From: Podocnemis expansa
Taxonomy: Eukaryota > Chordata > Testudines > Podocnemididae
Length of the DNA: 64,000 nucleotides
NCBI GenBank assembly: GCA_007922195.1
Contig: ML681964.1
Location: forward strand, 6,838,445-6,902,444
Direction: 5' to 3'
The notes beneath the pieces are model-generated. The model ran no database searches, was not told where the DNA came from, and saw only the letters and a list, made by a program, of their open reading frames with translations. Below are positions 1-11,155 of this stretch, in pieces. The translations under genes and the position numbers were made by a program. Numbering within the stretch: the first letter of the stretch is position 1; each line of letters opens with the position of its first letter.

Positions 1-3000
1 CAGAGAAGGAGCCAACTATGGTCACAAATCCAGCATCACTAGCAAAGCAGGTCAAAGGAATGTGAAAGTAAATCACTTCTACGATTGAGACAAGAACTTT
101 CCAAAGTTTGGTGACAACATAATGGGGAGAGAGTGAAATGACTCCTTCTGGCTGCCTTTCTTCAGGGGGACAAGATGCAAATGAGCATTGGACAGAGGAT
201 ATCATCCCCTACAGATGACAGCTGGAGCCATGTGTGGTGAGCAGAGCGAGGGGAACCCTGGGCAGGGCCCAGCACAGAAGGACCTCACCAGCCAAGAGGC
301 CTACAGGCCAGACTGGAAGGGGCATCCTGACCGCAATAGGGAAATCGATGCTGGGAAGAAGGGCCCTACACCTTAGAGCTTGAGGCTTGTGGTCACATCC
401 AGAGAAAGTGTCTAACACTCTTTTCATCTCTACAGTGCAGCTATGGCCATGGCAGGAGGCTTGAGACATGTGAGAAACAGACTATGACCATCCTTTACAC
501 ACACACCCCCCAAAGTTTTGTGTGGTACCCTTGTGCCAAGCAGTAGCGCTGGGACCCTGAGACCCCTGCATTGATCTGCCCCCCTACTTCTCTCAGGCTG
601 GCACAGTGCCAGCAGGGTTGGAGGGGTGCTGGGAGGGGCCCTGTCTGTGCTGAAGGAGCTGAGCTCTAGGGCCAGAGCCGCGCTCCACCGCACTCCCACC
701 CCCCAAGCCAGCTGTTTTTCTCCCAGGGGGCAGGGCCAGCTGGTACATGGCGCAGCCTCTGGCATGGCCCACCAGGGCCCAGCGCGTTGTCAGGTCACTT
801 GGCTGGGGCCCCTGTGGCAATGTGTGGTGGGGCAGGCACTGGGTCCAGAGGCTGCACCAATGGGTAAGCATCCCGGCGTGGGGGCACCCTACCTCCTACC
901 CTAGATGACCGCAACAAGATTGGGAGTTGACCCCCCCCACCCCACCCCAGGAATCTAGGGTCCAGCATGGTTCAGATTACAGGGGCCCCGCCACAGAGGT
1001 GAGTGGGACGGTGCCCTTGAGCTTAGGCAGGCGTCTGGGTAACGGAAATGGGAGTGAGGACTTAGTTAATGAATTCTAGGGAATATTGTATGAGCTAGGA
1101 CAATTCTCCACAGAAGTGGGCCCATTCCTCCACTTATACCTAGTTGCTGTTATGCTATTGAGGAGCCAGGGACAAAATTATGACACACATTCTCTGCTGG
1201 ACTACTTCAAACAAACACATTTAGAGCACAGTTTGCAGAATAAGTCCACAGGCTGCAGAAAGCCTGGATCACTTTGTGACTTGCAACACTTAAGTTTAGT
1301 TGTTTCTCAGATTTGTCCTTAGTTTTGGGCTCATGCCAGGACGCCATGTGTGTGATTGTTAATCCGTCACTGCAACACCACCACCCATCATAGAGCAATC
1401 CTAAAGAATTTCATGAATCTGGCAGGCTGCTGTAAAAATGATTTTAAAATCTATAGCTTTGACTAGGTGTGTTGAGCTATCCTATGGCATTCTACCCCAC
1501 ATAGAACCGTGGGCAGCCCACCCCTGCCTCCCTAGGCCAAATCCAGCCATCTCCCCGGCTGCTGTGTGCTGACATAGTAATGTGTCCCAACCCAAGTGGT
1601 TAAGAACCACTGTATTAAACTACTACACATGCCAAGCTTTCTTCCTCAAATAGCCCAATAAAAAGTTACCATCGCTGGCACTCTTGAAAAGCTGCCCCGG
1701 AAATTGTGATAGAAAAGATCAGATACTACAGTGACAGTGCACATAATTAGAGCTCTATTGGCAGCTGTGCAGGTACGAGCAACCCTTAAGCTTAGCCCCA
1801 AGTTTTGTATGTTGCTAAGAGAAGATCAGTAAATCAAATATAAGAAGGGAAGCTAGTATGAGCGCACAGCTCAAAGGAACATTTTAGTGTGATTCATTAC
1901 TGCTATGATTGTACAGGTACATTTGATTTAAGTGGTACCCTCAATTCAGCATATGATGACATTATTCAATAAGCAATGTATTTTTGTCTTGTTTTAGTGA
2001 ATGATTAATTTTTCGTACAGTATCTCACTATATCTCACTTTTGCTTTTAGAGCAAATGATGAATGCATTTTTGCTGTAATACATTCCAGTGCCTTGTGAG
2101 TCCATTTTAGCATGTCTTATATGTAGCAGATGTGCAGTAGTTCAAATAAGACAAGCTTGTTATGTGGAAGTCACTTTGGCTGAGAAATCTAGTAATGTAT
2201 TTATAGCGTGAAGTGGACCACATGGTTGTCAAAGTGAAACTATATTGGGGGGCTACACAGAGGTATAAATACATTAGCAGTTGTAACTGTGCAGAAGAAA
2301 TATGTGGCAACATCAGAAAGAGAGTGACTAGGAGTCATTTGCTTTAAGCATAAATGCAAAGTATTCTTTCATATGAATGCAAAATATTATTATAGTATTA
2401 ACATATGCGTTTAGTTCCTAATTACTAGAAACGTTGCTATTTCTGTATTGTGAATTCATTCAGCTCTATCCTGAGAGCACTTAAAATTATTAAAAAGTGC
2501 TGAATGTTGTTGTCAGGATGTCAGGCATAAACTATGAGGGAAGACTCAGACTGTCTCGCTCTGAGCCACAGGGGAAAAGAAATTTGGTCTCAATGGAGAA
2601 CCTCTGTTTGTATATCAAGTCTGTACTCCAAGCACAATGCTAAATATTAATGCTGGGCCAATCCATTTCCAAAACTGATCTGAAAAATCTATATTGAAAC
2701 TAGGCTGAGATTTCCTGAGCCACACCTGAATCAAAGTCTTGATAGGCTGCTTTTTAGTGTGGAAGCTAAACACCATCTCAGCCTGCTCCTGCAGCTGACA
2801 GCAGATGAACTGCTGTACCTACATGTAGCCCCACTGACTTCAGTGGTGAACTGTACAAATGTAGCAAACTGCTGGCATGCAGTTGATCAGAGTGGTATGT
2901 GGATACCACGCCCCTGGAGTGGTGGGGAGATGGGGTAGACAGAACCCCTGGTGTATATATAGGGAGAGAGAATACGGGACACTCTTAAGGGAAAAGGGTT

Positions 3001-3230
3001 TATGGGCACAAAGAACCCATGTGAAGGAAATGGTGAGCCGTCTAGTGGAGGAAGGTGCAATCATGGAAGGAAAAGCATGTGGCCTTACGCAGAAGACCTG
3101 CCATTGAGAAGGAATGCGGGGGGCACACACAACTTTAGGGAAACCTGGGAAACTTGGTCTGAAGGAAGAGGGGCACACAGAATCTCTATCATGTGTGAAA
3201 GGGAGAGTTAAAGGGGAAGTGGGAATGGGG
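1..3230. other. Intergenic sequence, no gene recognised
   Basis: No coding exon, RNA gene or clear transposon was recognised. AAGTGGTTAAGAACCACTG at about 1593-1611 looks like one end of a hAT-type MITE. Open frames in the GC-rich 430-900 part have no family resemblance. Confidence 0.5.
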
Positions 3231-3720
3231 GTGTACAGAAAGAAGCAGGGGCATCGCTGGGGCCTGGTACATGGCGCTCGCGCCCTGAATCCCAGCGCCA
3301 GTGCCCCCAGTCCTGGCACGGCCCGTGCCTTTCCTGATCTCTGGCTGGAGATCTGGGGCCTGGCTGCCCATGGTGGCAGCGGCCGCTTCCAGCCCCGACC
3401 TAGGCCGGGCCGCCAGTCACTGCGGCTGCCGCTTCCTGCCTTATCCCCGGCCAGGGATCTGGAGCACCTGAGGCTGGGTTAGGCCCCAGTGCAGAATCGG
3501 GGCCGGGGGTGTGGCCTGCAGCCAGGGGACATGGCCTGGGCCAGTGCCCCGGGTCCTTCCCCAGGGCAGCGACGCTGCTGCAGAGACGTTAGTATAAGGG
3601 GGGAATTGAGTAGCTGAAGGGAGCCTATGCAGCAGAGGAAGGTGGGAGCACACAAGGAGCTTGTGGGATGGAGGGCTGCAAGGAGCCCTTGTAGGGTACA
3701 AGGAGCTCAGCATACAGCCA
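3231..3720. repeat. GC-rich dispersed repeat
   Basis: Begins AGGGGCATCGCTGGGGCC and contains CCCAGCGCCAGTGCCCCCAG. A related copy is embedded in the MITE at 4118-4692 (AGGGGCATCGCTGGTGCC at 4324). It is not a promoter as far as can be seen: no exon follows it. Confidence 0.5.
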
Positions 3721-4117
3721 ATATAAAGTATGTGATCCCCTAGCTAAAGTCCTATATGAAAGATGGATTACATTCCCATACATATGTTCAGGTAATAATT
3801 ACACCTTTTCAAGTACTTAGTCTCTGCTTAGACACTCTGCCCTTTACTAACCTCTGACCTGGCTTGCGTAAGTCCTCCAGCTCCCTCTCTTTTTTCTCCT
3901 TGGTGGTAATAATGACATTGTTTTACACTTAAAGGAAAAGCTAAACACCTTCTTCCCCTCAGGTCTGAAGCACTCAAAGGGCTACCAACAACAGTATGAA
4001 GAGACAAGAAACTAAACTAAAGACAGGGATTAAACAAACTAGCATTTGGAGTCTCTCATAACAGTTTAAGTGGGAAGCTGACATCTTGCATTCCCCCCCA
4101 CCAGGTTATGCTGTGGG
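3721..4117. other. No feature recognised
   Basis: AT-rich intergenic sequence between two repeats. Confidence 0.5.
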
Positions 4118-4692
4118 GATACGTCCACACTGAAGCTTTATGTCACCTTAAGGAAGGTTAAGTCGACCTACAGACTCCTGCAGCCACACTGGGCTTTCAT
4201 TAAGTTGACTTAAGTGTTTCCTTAAGTTGACTTAATAACACCACCTCTTAAGGTTGACTTAACACTTACATTGACCTTATTAAGTTAACTTAAGCCAAAG
4301 TACATGGGGAAAGCCTTAAGTCAGGGGCATCGCTGGTGCCAGGCTTACAGTACTTGAGCCCCGAATGTTGGTGCCAAAGCCCCCGGTCTGCCGCAGCAGC
4401 AGCTGCAGCAGTGGCACACTTAAAGCATGTGAGCCCCGAATGTCTGCAGCCGAGCCACAGCTCTTTTTCCAGGCCAGGGGATGCTCATGCCTTAAGTCAA
4501 CCTAATTTGCCTCCAGGCCCCCTCCCAGAGTTCCTGGGCACCAGGCACAGCTACCCTGCCAGGGTGGACACAGGCAGTTGACAGGAGGTTTCAGTGTTGG
4601 CTCTAAGTAGGCTTAAAAAGGTTGACTTTAAGTTGACTTCAAGTCAACGTTGTTAAGTCAACTTGACAGAGCCTCCAGTGTAGATATACCCT
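4118..4692. mobile_element. MITE of TTAAGTTGACTTAA words
   Basis: The left end GGGGATACGTCCACACTGAAG pairs with the complement of the right end, CCAGGGTATATCTACACTGG. Both arms are packed with variants of GTTGACTTAAGTCAAC. A GC-rich block in the centre is shared with 3245-3330. No target duplication was resolved. Confidence 0.75.
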
Positions 4693-6204
4693 GGGAGGCT
4701 ATACATCAGGCGCAGTCCCAGAGCCACTCTCATGACTGCAAGCTGCCCTCAGCCAGCAAGGAAGAGTAACATTTGCCTTCCACTGGATTCAGAGATGGCC
4801 CAGGACACTAGGGTTCCCATTCTCCTCAGGTAAAAAGCACCCAGACCTCAGGTCTGTCATACAGCAGGAGACCAGAGGAGTCAAACTCCACAAAGGACAT
4901 TGTGCAACTGATTCCTTTTTCCCGAGGGGGATCTGTTTTAGGCTTCAGGAAAGAATGTTGATATTTGGATGCCTATGTCATTTTCTTGCTCAGTGGCAGT
5001 TTGTTGCTCTTAGATCAGATTTTGCAGGCTGCTCTGGCTACTCACCAGGGTTCCCCACAATTTTTAAAATGGGCAAGGAATGCAATAATGGGCATTATAC
5101 TTGTTTTGATTTTGGACCTTTCGTGATAGAGGAATAGAAATTCCTTAATGCAAGAGTTAATCAGCAATAAAAACTCAGTCTCCTCTGCAATTACATCTAG
5201 AGGGATGGTTCGGAGACTGCATTACTGGATGAAGTGGTCTTAAATGATCTAAATCTAAACCTGGAAATATGTTCTGGGTTATAAGTTTTAAAAATTGATT
5301 GATTTTTGTGGTATGGGGAATTTACTGCTTTCCCTCCTTTTCCTGAACTGTTGCTTCTTCACGTCTCTCTTGCAAGTGATCTGCATTAAACTTTCTGTTG
5401 CAGCTGTCCATGCATGCTCCAGTGGGTGTGGGATGCTGTTAATAAGGGTGATGAATATTGAAGACTCCAAATTAATTGTTGATTAAAGAAAGAAGGCCTT
5501 AGTATAAAGGATAGCGCCTCAGTCTCTTTAAGGTTTTTTTTTCCAAGGAAATTTTAGAAAAATCTTTCCACTCCCTTGACTGTCAATATAAAATGTGGCA
5601 TTTCATTACAGAAATATACAGCTGGACACCTGAATTGGAGAATCAGTACTTTAAAGCTTTTTATAGCATCAAGATTACAGTGATTGAATTAAAATTACAT
5701 ACTGGAGCAAATAAGCCTGGAGGTAAGTGATGGCTGAAGTTGCATCTGGTTTCAGCAGTGACCCAATTGGCTGATAATGAAGTTGGGGTCAGGGCTAAAA
5801 GCTGCTAGCTCAACAGCATGGCACTGGGTAGAAGACTGGTGTGTAGAAGAATGTTACTTGCATCAGATAGACTGCAGTCCCCATAAATTATTTCCCTGAG
5901 GATGTTATTGAGTGAAGTGACCTTTTTTCAAATGTTTTTTAAAGTCCTGAAAAGTGGTATTTTTATTAACAATCAACCATAGATCATTGGCATTTTTTGC
6001 CTGCATAGCATCAGGAATTTTCTGGAGTGCACTAAATATGTGGAAGGCATTACAGGCCCAAGCCTGCAAAGTTGTACTTCAAGGCTTATGCTTAGTCCCA
6101 CTGGAACTACTTACAATACTAAGGGTTTGTCTATTTCCAAAGGAGCACCAGTGTTAAAAGGTGTGGCTTTAAACCAATTCAAGAGCTGTATTGACATTCT
6201 CTTT
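4693..6204. other. No gene recognised
   Basis: AT-rich intergenic sequence. No transposon ends were seen. Confidence 0.5.
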
Positions 6205-6568
6205 GGCTATGGCTACACTAGAGGGTTCGGTTAAGTCAACTTAACAAGGTCGACTTTAAGGTGACAACAAAGTCAACTTAAAAGCTAAGTTGGTTTAACA
6301 AACCCTATGCTCAAACTGGAGGGCTCTGTTAAGTCGACTTTAGTTGACTTAACAAAGCCTACAGTGCAGACGGCCTTATCTATAACATGTTAAGTCGACT
6401 TATTAAAGTCGGCTTTAATGCTTAAGTTGACTTTAAGGGCTGGAGTTATTAAGTCAACTTAAGCAAGTACTGAAGTCGACGTAATAAAAGCACAATGTGG
6501 ACATAGCTTTCCTTAAGTTGACTTAAGGGAGATTAAGTCAACGTAAGGCTCCAGTGTAGACATACCCA
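6205..6568. mobile_element. MITE of TTAAGTCGACTTAA words, compact
   Basis: The ends are GGCTATGGCTACACTAGAG and the complement of GGGTATGTCTACACTGGAG. The body of about 325 bp is almost wholly made of GTCGACTTAA / TTAAGTCAAC words in both orientations. It is the same family as 4118-4692, without the GC-rich centre. Confidence 0.8.
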
Positions 6569-6604
6569 TTGTGATTTAAACCAGACTTATTTCAGTTTCA
6601 CTTA

Positions 6605-7585
6605 GGGTATGGCCACACACACGTCTTATTTCGAAACAACAGAGGTTGTTTTGAAATAAGAAGTGCCATGGCCACACAACGCACGGCCATTTCGAAACGA
6701 GCAAACAGCTTGTTTTGAAATGGCCCTGGTTGTTTCGAAACAACTTAAACCTTGTTGTGTTTCGAAACAGGGTTGTTTCGAAATAGAGGTTTCGAAACAG
6801 CCCTGTTCGGACATGTTGTTTCGGAACAAAGTGTTCCAAAACAACATGTCACATTCCTCCCAGGGTGCTAAGCACCCTGGGAGGAAGGGCAGCCCCCCTT
6901 CAGCACCCTGGCCAGGGTGCTGAGGGGTNNNNNNNNNNNNNNNNNNNNNNNNNNNNNNNNNNNNNNNNNNNNNNNNNNNNNNNNNNNNNNNNNNNNNNNN
7001 NNNNNNNNNNNNNNNNNNNNNNNNNNNNNNNNNNNNNNNNNNNNNNNNNNNNNNNNNNNNNNNNNNNNNNNNNNNNNNNNNNNNNNNNNNNNNNNNNNNN
7101 NNNNNNNNNNNNNNNNNNNNNNNNNNNNNNNNNNNNNNNNNNNNNNNNNNNNNNNNNNNNNNNNNNNNNNNNNNNNNNNNNNNNNNNNNNNNNNNNNNNN
7201 NNNNNNNNNNNNNNNNNNNNNNNNNNNNNNNNNNNNNNNNNNNNNNNNNNNNNNNNNNNNNNNNNNNNNNNNNNNNNNNNNNNNNNNNNNNNNNNNNNNN
7301 NNNNNNNNNNNNNNNNNNNNNNNNNNNNGCGGGTGCCTGCAGGGGCTGCAGGCACCGGCCAGGTGAGGCGCGGGGCTGCGGCACTCCGCAGGTGCCTGCA
7401 GTCCCCTCCCCAGGTGGAATAGCATGTCCACACTGTGGACATGCTATTTCGCTGCCTTATTTCAAGGACACGGTTTTTTGTCCTCGAAATAAGGTGTTTC
7501 GAAATAATGTTATTTCAAAACAGCTTGTTTCAAAACGTCTTGTTTCGAAACAAGCATACCCTATGTGAACATAGGCTTAAATTGG
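6605..7585. mobile_element. MITE of TTTCGAAA words with GC-rich centre and gap
   Basis: The left end AGGGTATGGCCACACACACG pairs with the complement of the right end, AGCCTATGTTCACATAGGG. Both arms are arrays of TTTCGAAA, TTTCGGAA and TATTTCGAAA words. The centre is GC-rich with CAGGGTGCTAAGCACCCTGG palindromes and contains an unsequenced stretch. Confidence 0.78.
6929..7328. other. Assembly gap, 400 N
   Basis: A run of exactly 400 undetermined bases inside the GC-rich, palindromic centre of the TTTCGAAA element. Its round length suggests an estimated or fixed-size gap. Confidence 0.99.
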
Positions 7586-8782
7586 TTAGGAACTGGTTTA
7601 AGCTAAACCCTAATAAGCTGCTCCTAAACCAAAATAAGAGTGTGCACGCAAGGGGTTAATTACATCATTGCAGATTTGTGTCTAGCTAAGGCCTAAGCAC
7701 TGTGGGAGGACAGGCTCTGTTCCTTCTTGCTCTGTGCCAGTGCAGTATAACTGTAAATCACTACCTGATTCTGAGGACTATTGTGCACCCAATTTGTGTT
7801 AACTTTGTGCTGGTGTAAATGACAAAACAAGGAGCAAGGTGACATGAATCAAGCTCCAAGTCCTATAGTTAGTACATGGTGACAGCAGTGGGCCCCTATA
7901 TATTTGTTGAAGGCAATAGTTCACAGCCTTTAGTATCTCACATCCCATCAATCACTTTATCAAAGAACCTGTGTCCAACCATGATAGAAACAAAAAAGCC
8001 CACTTTTTCCAAGAAGGACATTTATATGTTTATAGGCATTCAGTTGTTATAGTTATCATTTGCAGTAAGTTTTAAGGACATAAGAAATTGCCATAGTATT
8101 GTTGGGAGTAAATTTTATTGCTATGGTTTTAAAACACAAACAAACAAAAATGAGGTTATTAAATAATTGAAAATCGTAATAATATTGTTGGGTATAAATC
8201 TTACTGCTACAGTTTATACATAATGATACTGGGTCAGGTGGGCAGGGGAGATCAGGGGGTGGGAGATTGAATTCTTAGTAATTGTTATGAAAACCCTGCA
8301 TCCCACCTAGACTACTTCTGCATTCCACTAGTGGCACGCTTGCCACCAGTTGAGTACCATTGGTTTAAGGTACATATAGCTAGATCTTGCACCGCCAGAG
8401 TTAGCAGATTTCCTCTCCAGGCTTGCTGTCCACACACATTTTTGCAATAGTTAGAGTTGAGACAGTGCCGTGAGGTGTTTGGGGAGCCAAAACTCTAGCC
8501 AACCAAAGCTCTTTAGTCCTTAAAGTCTTTAAATCATGATTTAAGGTCTTTAATAACTTAGTCATAACTTAGAGGTTTATTGCAGGAGGGTGGTAGATGA
8601 GGTACTGTAGCCTCTGACCTTAGAGTCTATGAGCTCTGCTGCTGAGGAAGCCTGGGCTGTGCCAGAGTGGGGTGTGGGGCCAACTAGCAAAATTGTCACA
8701 CCACTGCCCAAGGACATTGGGCTCCTAACTTGAACTGAAATCAAAGAAATACCTTTGAGGATCTAGGTCTTAATCTCTTTGG
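7586..8782. other. No gene; imperfect 120-bp direct repeat at 8095-8225
   Basis: AATATTGTTGGGTATAAATC (8179) repeats the earlier GTATTGTTGGGAGTAAATTT (8095) with the same downstream text TTACTGCTACAGTTTATA / TTATTGCTATGGTTTTAA. ACCATTGGTTTAA near 8357 may be a hAT-type end. Confidence 0.45.
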
Positions 8783-9255
8783 CAGTGTCTGTGCTTGAGA
8801 ATGCTAGTTCAAACTAAGTTAGCTCGAATTAATTAATTCAAACTAATTGTGATTAATTCAAACTAACTTAGTTTGAATTAGCATGTCCACACTAGAAACC
8901 TAAATCAAACTAGCACGTCCATGCACAGGACTTGCTAGTTCAGTTTAGGAGGGTGGGCACCATGGGAAGTGTGGCAACATGGCACCCAAGAAGGGCCATG
9001 CCCCCACACAATCCATAAAAAGAGGAAGGCACTCTGGGAGGAAGAAGATTAAACTGCCTTTAGTTTGAGCTAATGGTTAGTTTGAACTAACGCAACTCCA
9101 TTGGGTTAGTTCAGACTAAAGGCAGGTTTTACAAGTTTGAACTAAGCTTTCCTATGGAGTTCGAACTAAGGAACGCCAGTGTGGCCATGGACTAATTTAG
9201 TCTGACATATGCCTCCTTAATTCGAACCAAGTTCCTAGTATACACATAGCCTTTG
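8783..9255. mobile_element. MITE of TTCGAACTAA / TTAGTTTGAATTAG words
   Basis: The left part GGCAGTGTCTGTGCTTGAG and the complement of the right part, GGCTATGTGTATACTAGG, form degenerate TIRs. The body repeats TTAGTTCGAACTAA variants, with a GC-rich middle at about 8940-9040. It is the third word-class of the same architecture. Confidence 0.65.
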
Positions 9256-10791
9256 TGTCTTAGCTCCTATCAATAAAACAACAATCACAGTACTTCCCTC
9301 CCTCATGGGTGCTGTAACATACTGAAATATCCAAACGTTTCCTTTCTTGGTTATATGTTTAACAGAGCAATGATGATCCCACAACAGAACCATGCTGTGA
9401 AACTTGATAGACCTTAGACACTCAGCATTTTAAATGTTAATGACCATTTTTACTCCTCAATTAGATTTTCCCCTGGTAAGAGCAAATCATCATCATTATC
9501 AGTTCACCTAGACAGCAAAGGTCTGTTACAACAATCCCCTATGGCTTGTACATGCCATATTGGATCGCATGTCCCTAAGTACTTCACCACCCTGGGGCAG
9601 AGTAGACAGAAGTGCACTGACTCAAGCCATTTTCCTAATTATTTACTACTTCGCCTTCAGCTATATGGCCACCGTTGCCATTGACCTAATGGGTTCATCC
9701 ACCTCCAGTGACGAAAACTCAGCTGCTGCCTGATTTTCATCAGACCCTTGTTCACTGACTGTTGCAGGGTTCGTGACAGGCCCTCATGGCCACCATCACA
9801 GCTGTGGGGAATAGGCCCCACCATACTTTGCCTTGACAAGCAATCCCCTACTTTGGTTGTTGCCACCTCCCCACAAACTAGGACATGAGGTTGGACTTTT
9901 GGAGAGGACTAGTCTATAATGGCAATAGTCAGAGCTTCATTCCTTTGGGTCCTGTAATTGCTTTTCTATGATGGTAGATACTTTTTAAAGATAAGTTGCT
10001 CAGCAGTCTTCCATCCCTCTAACCATCCAGCAGGATAGAGTTAATTTAGCTTGGTTCAGCAGAATGTGTGCTGAATCCTAGCACCTCTGCTAAAGAATTG
10101 TGCTGATTCCCAGGAAGAAAAGTCTCCCAAGGAAGTGTAAATGAATACTGGCTTCTCCTGACCCTCATCCACAGCAGAAACTGAAGCAGAAAGACTCGGG
10201 AACAATCTGCTCAACATCAAACATGGAATGCATGCTCTAATCATCACCATCATTGGCTATTTTAATGGATTTGCTGGGAATTTTCTCATTTAGAATTCCC
10301 GATTCCAGGCAAATAATATTCTGTACACTAAGCTAAACTTGTTATTGGGGATTATTCATTGCCTCACTCACTTGGTTTGCTATGAAAGAGAACGTTATAC
10401 AATGTATGTGATATATCATGTAATTAAAGCACAGGTTCTTCTTCATGTTTCCCCTTCAGCTCTTTCAACCCTGTTCCACAGTCGTTGACGGTGCCAGATG
10501 ACTGCTCCGTTGCCCAAGGCTAATGGTGGTGCTGAGATAAAGCAGGCCCCTGTGGCTGAAATTTACTTTGCCTGCATCAAATGGTGTTTTGTCTCTCTGC
10601 AGGGGGAGTGTGGCACAGCTGGGGAGGTGAAATCCAACACCAACCCTGGAAAATGTGGTGGCAGACCCTGATGACTGCTGTATCCAACCTGTGCAATATA
10701 GTCTGGAATGGCACAGAGGTGGGAAGGATATTGTAGTGCACAGGGCTGAACTGGAACTCAGGAGCTCAAGACTGAATTCCTTGTCCAGCCA
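9256..10791. other. No gene recognised
   Basis: Intergenic sequence without clear repeat boundaries or conserved reading frames. Confidence 0.5.
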
Positions 10792-11053
10792 CAGGGCCGG
10801 CTCAGGGAATTGTGGCACCCTAAGTCAACTTTTCCTTTTGCACCCCCACCACCAACTCTGTGCTGGGAGTGCACTTGTGGGGGCTGGAGGGGTGGGGCTG
10901 GGCCAGTGGTCACATGGTGGCAAGTGAAGTCACATGACCCTGCAGCAGAGGGCCCAGCCCAACCCAACCAAACTTACACTTTGTGGCACTGACACCCCTA
11001 AGCTTCAGTGCCCCAGCAGCTGCCACAATGGTTTGCCCCTTAAGCAAGCCCTG
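10792..11053. mobile_element. hAT-type MITE, CAGGGC ends, 6/8 TSD
   Basis: Begins CAGGGCCGGCTCAGGGAATT and ends AAGCAAGCCCTG. The flanks TCCAGCCA (10784-10791) and CTCAGCCA (11054-11061) match at six of eight positions. 262 bp, GC-rich centre. Confidence 0.6.
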
Positions 11054-11065
11054 CTCAGCCAGGAA

Positions 11066-11155
11066 CGCCTCAGTTCCCCATCTGTAAAATGGACATAATA
11101 CTTCTCCAGCTCATGGGGGCACTGAGGATTTTGTAGTGCTCAGATAGCACAGTGG
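11066..11155 (+). mobile_element. MIR-like SINE fragment, 3' part
   Basis: CCTCAGTTCCCCATCTGTAA followed by AATGGACATAATA matches the conserved MIR/CORE-SINE 3' core on the plus strand. It directly follows the hAT-type MITE. Confidence 0.6.

Noticed and set aside
6626..7442. Several open reading frames of 149-252 codons
   Set aside because: They run through 400 undetermined bases and through MITE arms; no true coding sequence is visible.
4118..9255. CRISPR-like regularly spaced palindromic repeats
   Set aside because: Words are not uniformly spaced, spacers are not unique units, and the context is a vertebrate genome with TIR-bounded elements.
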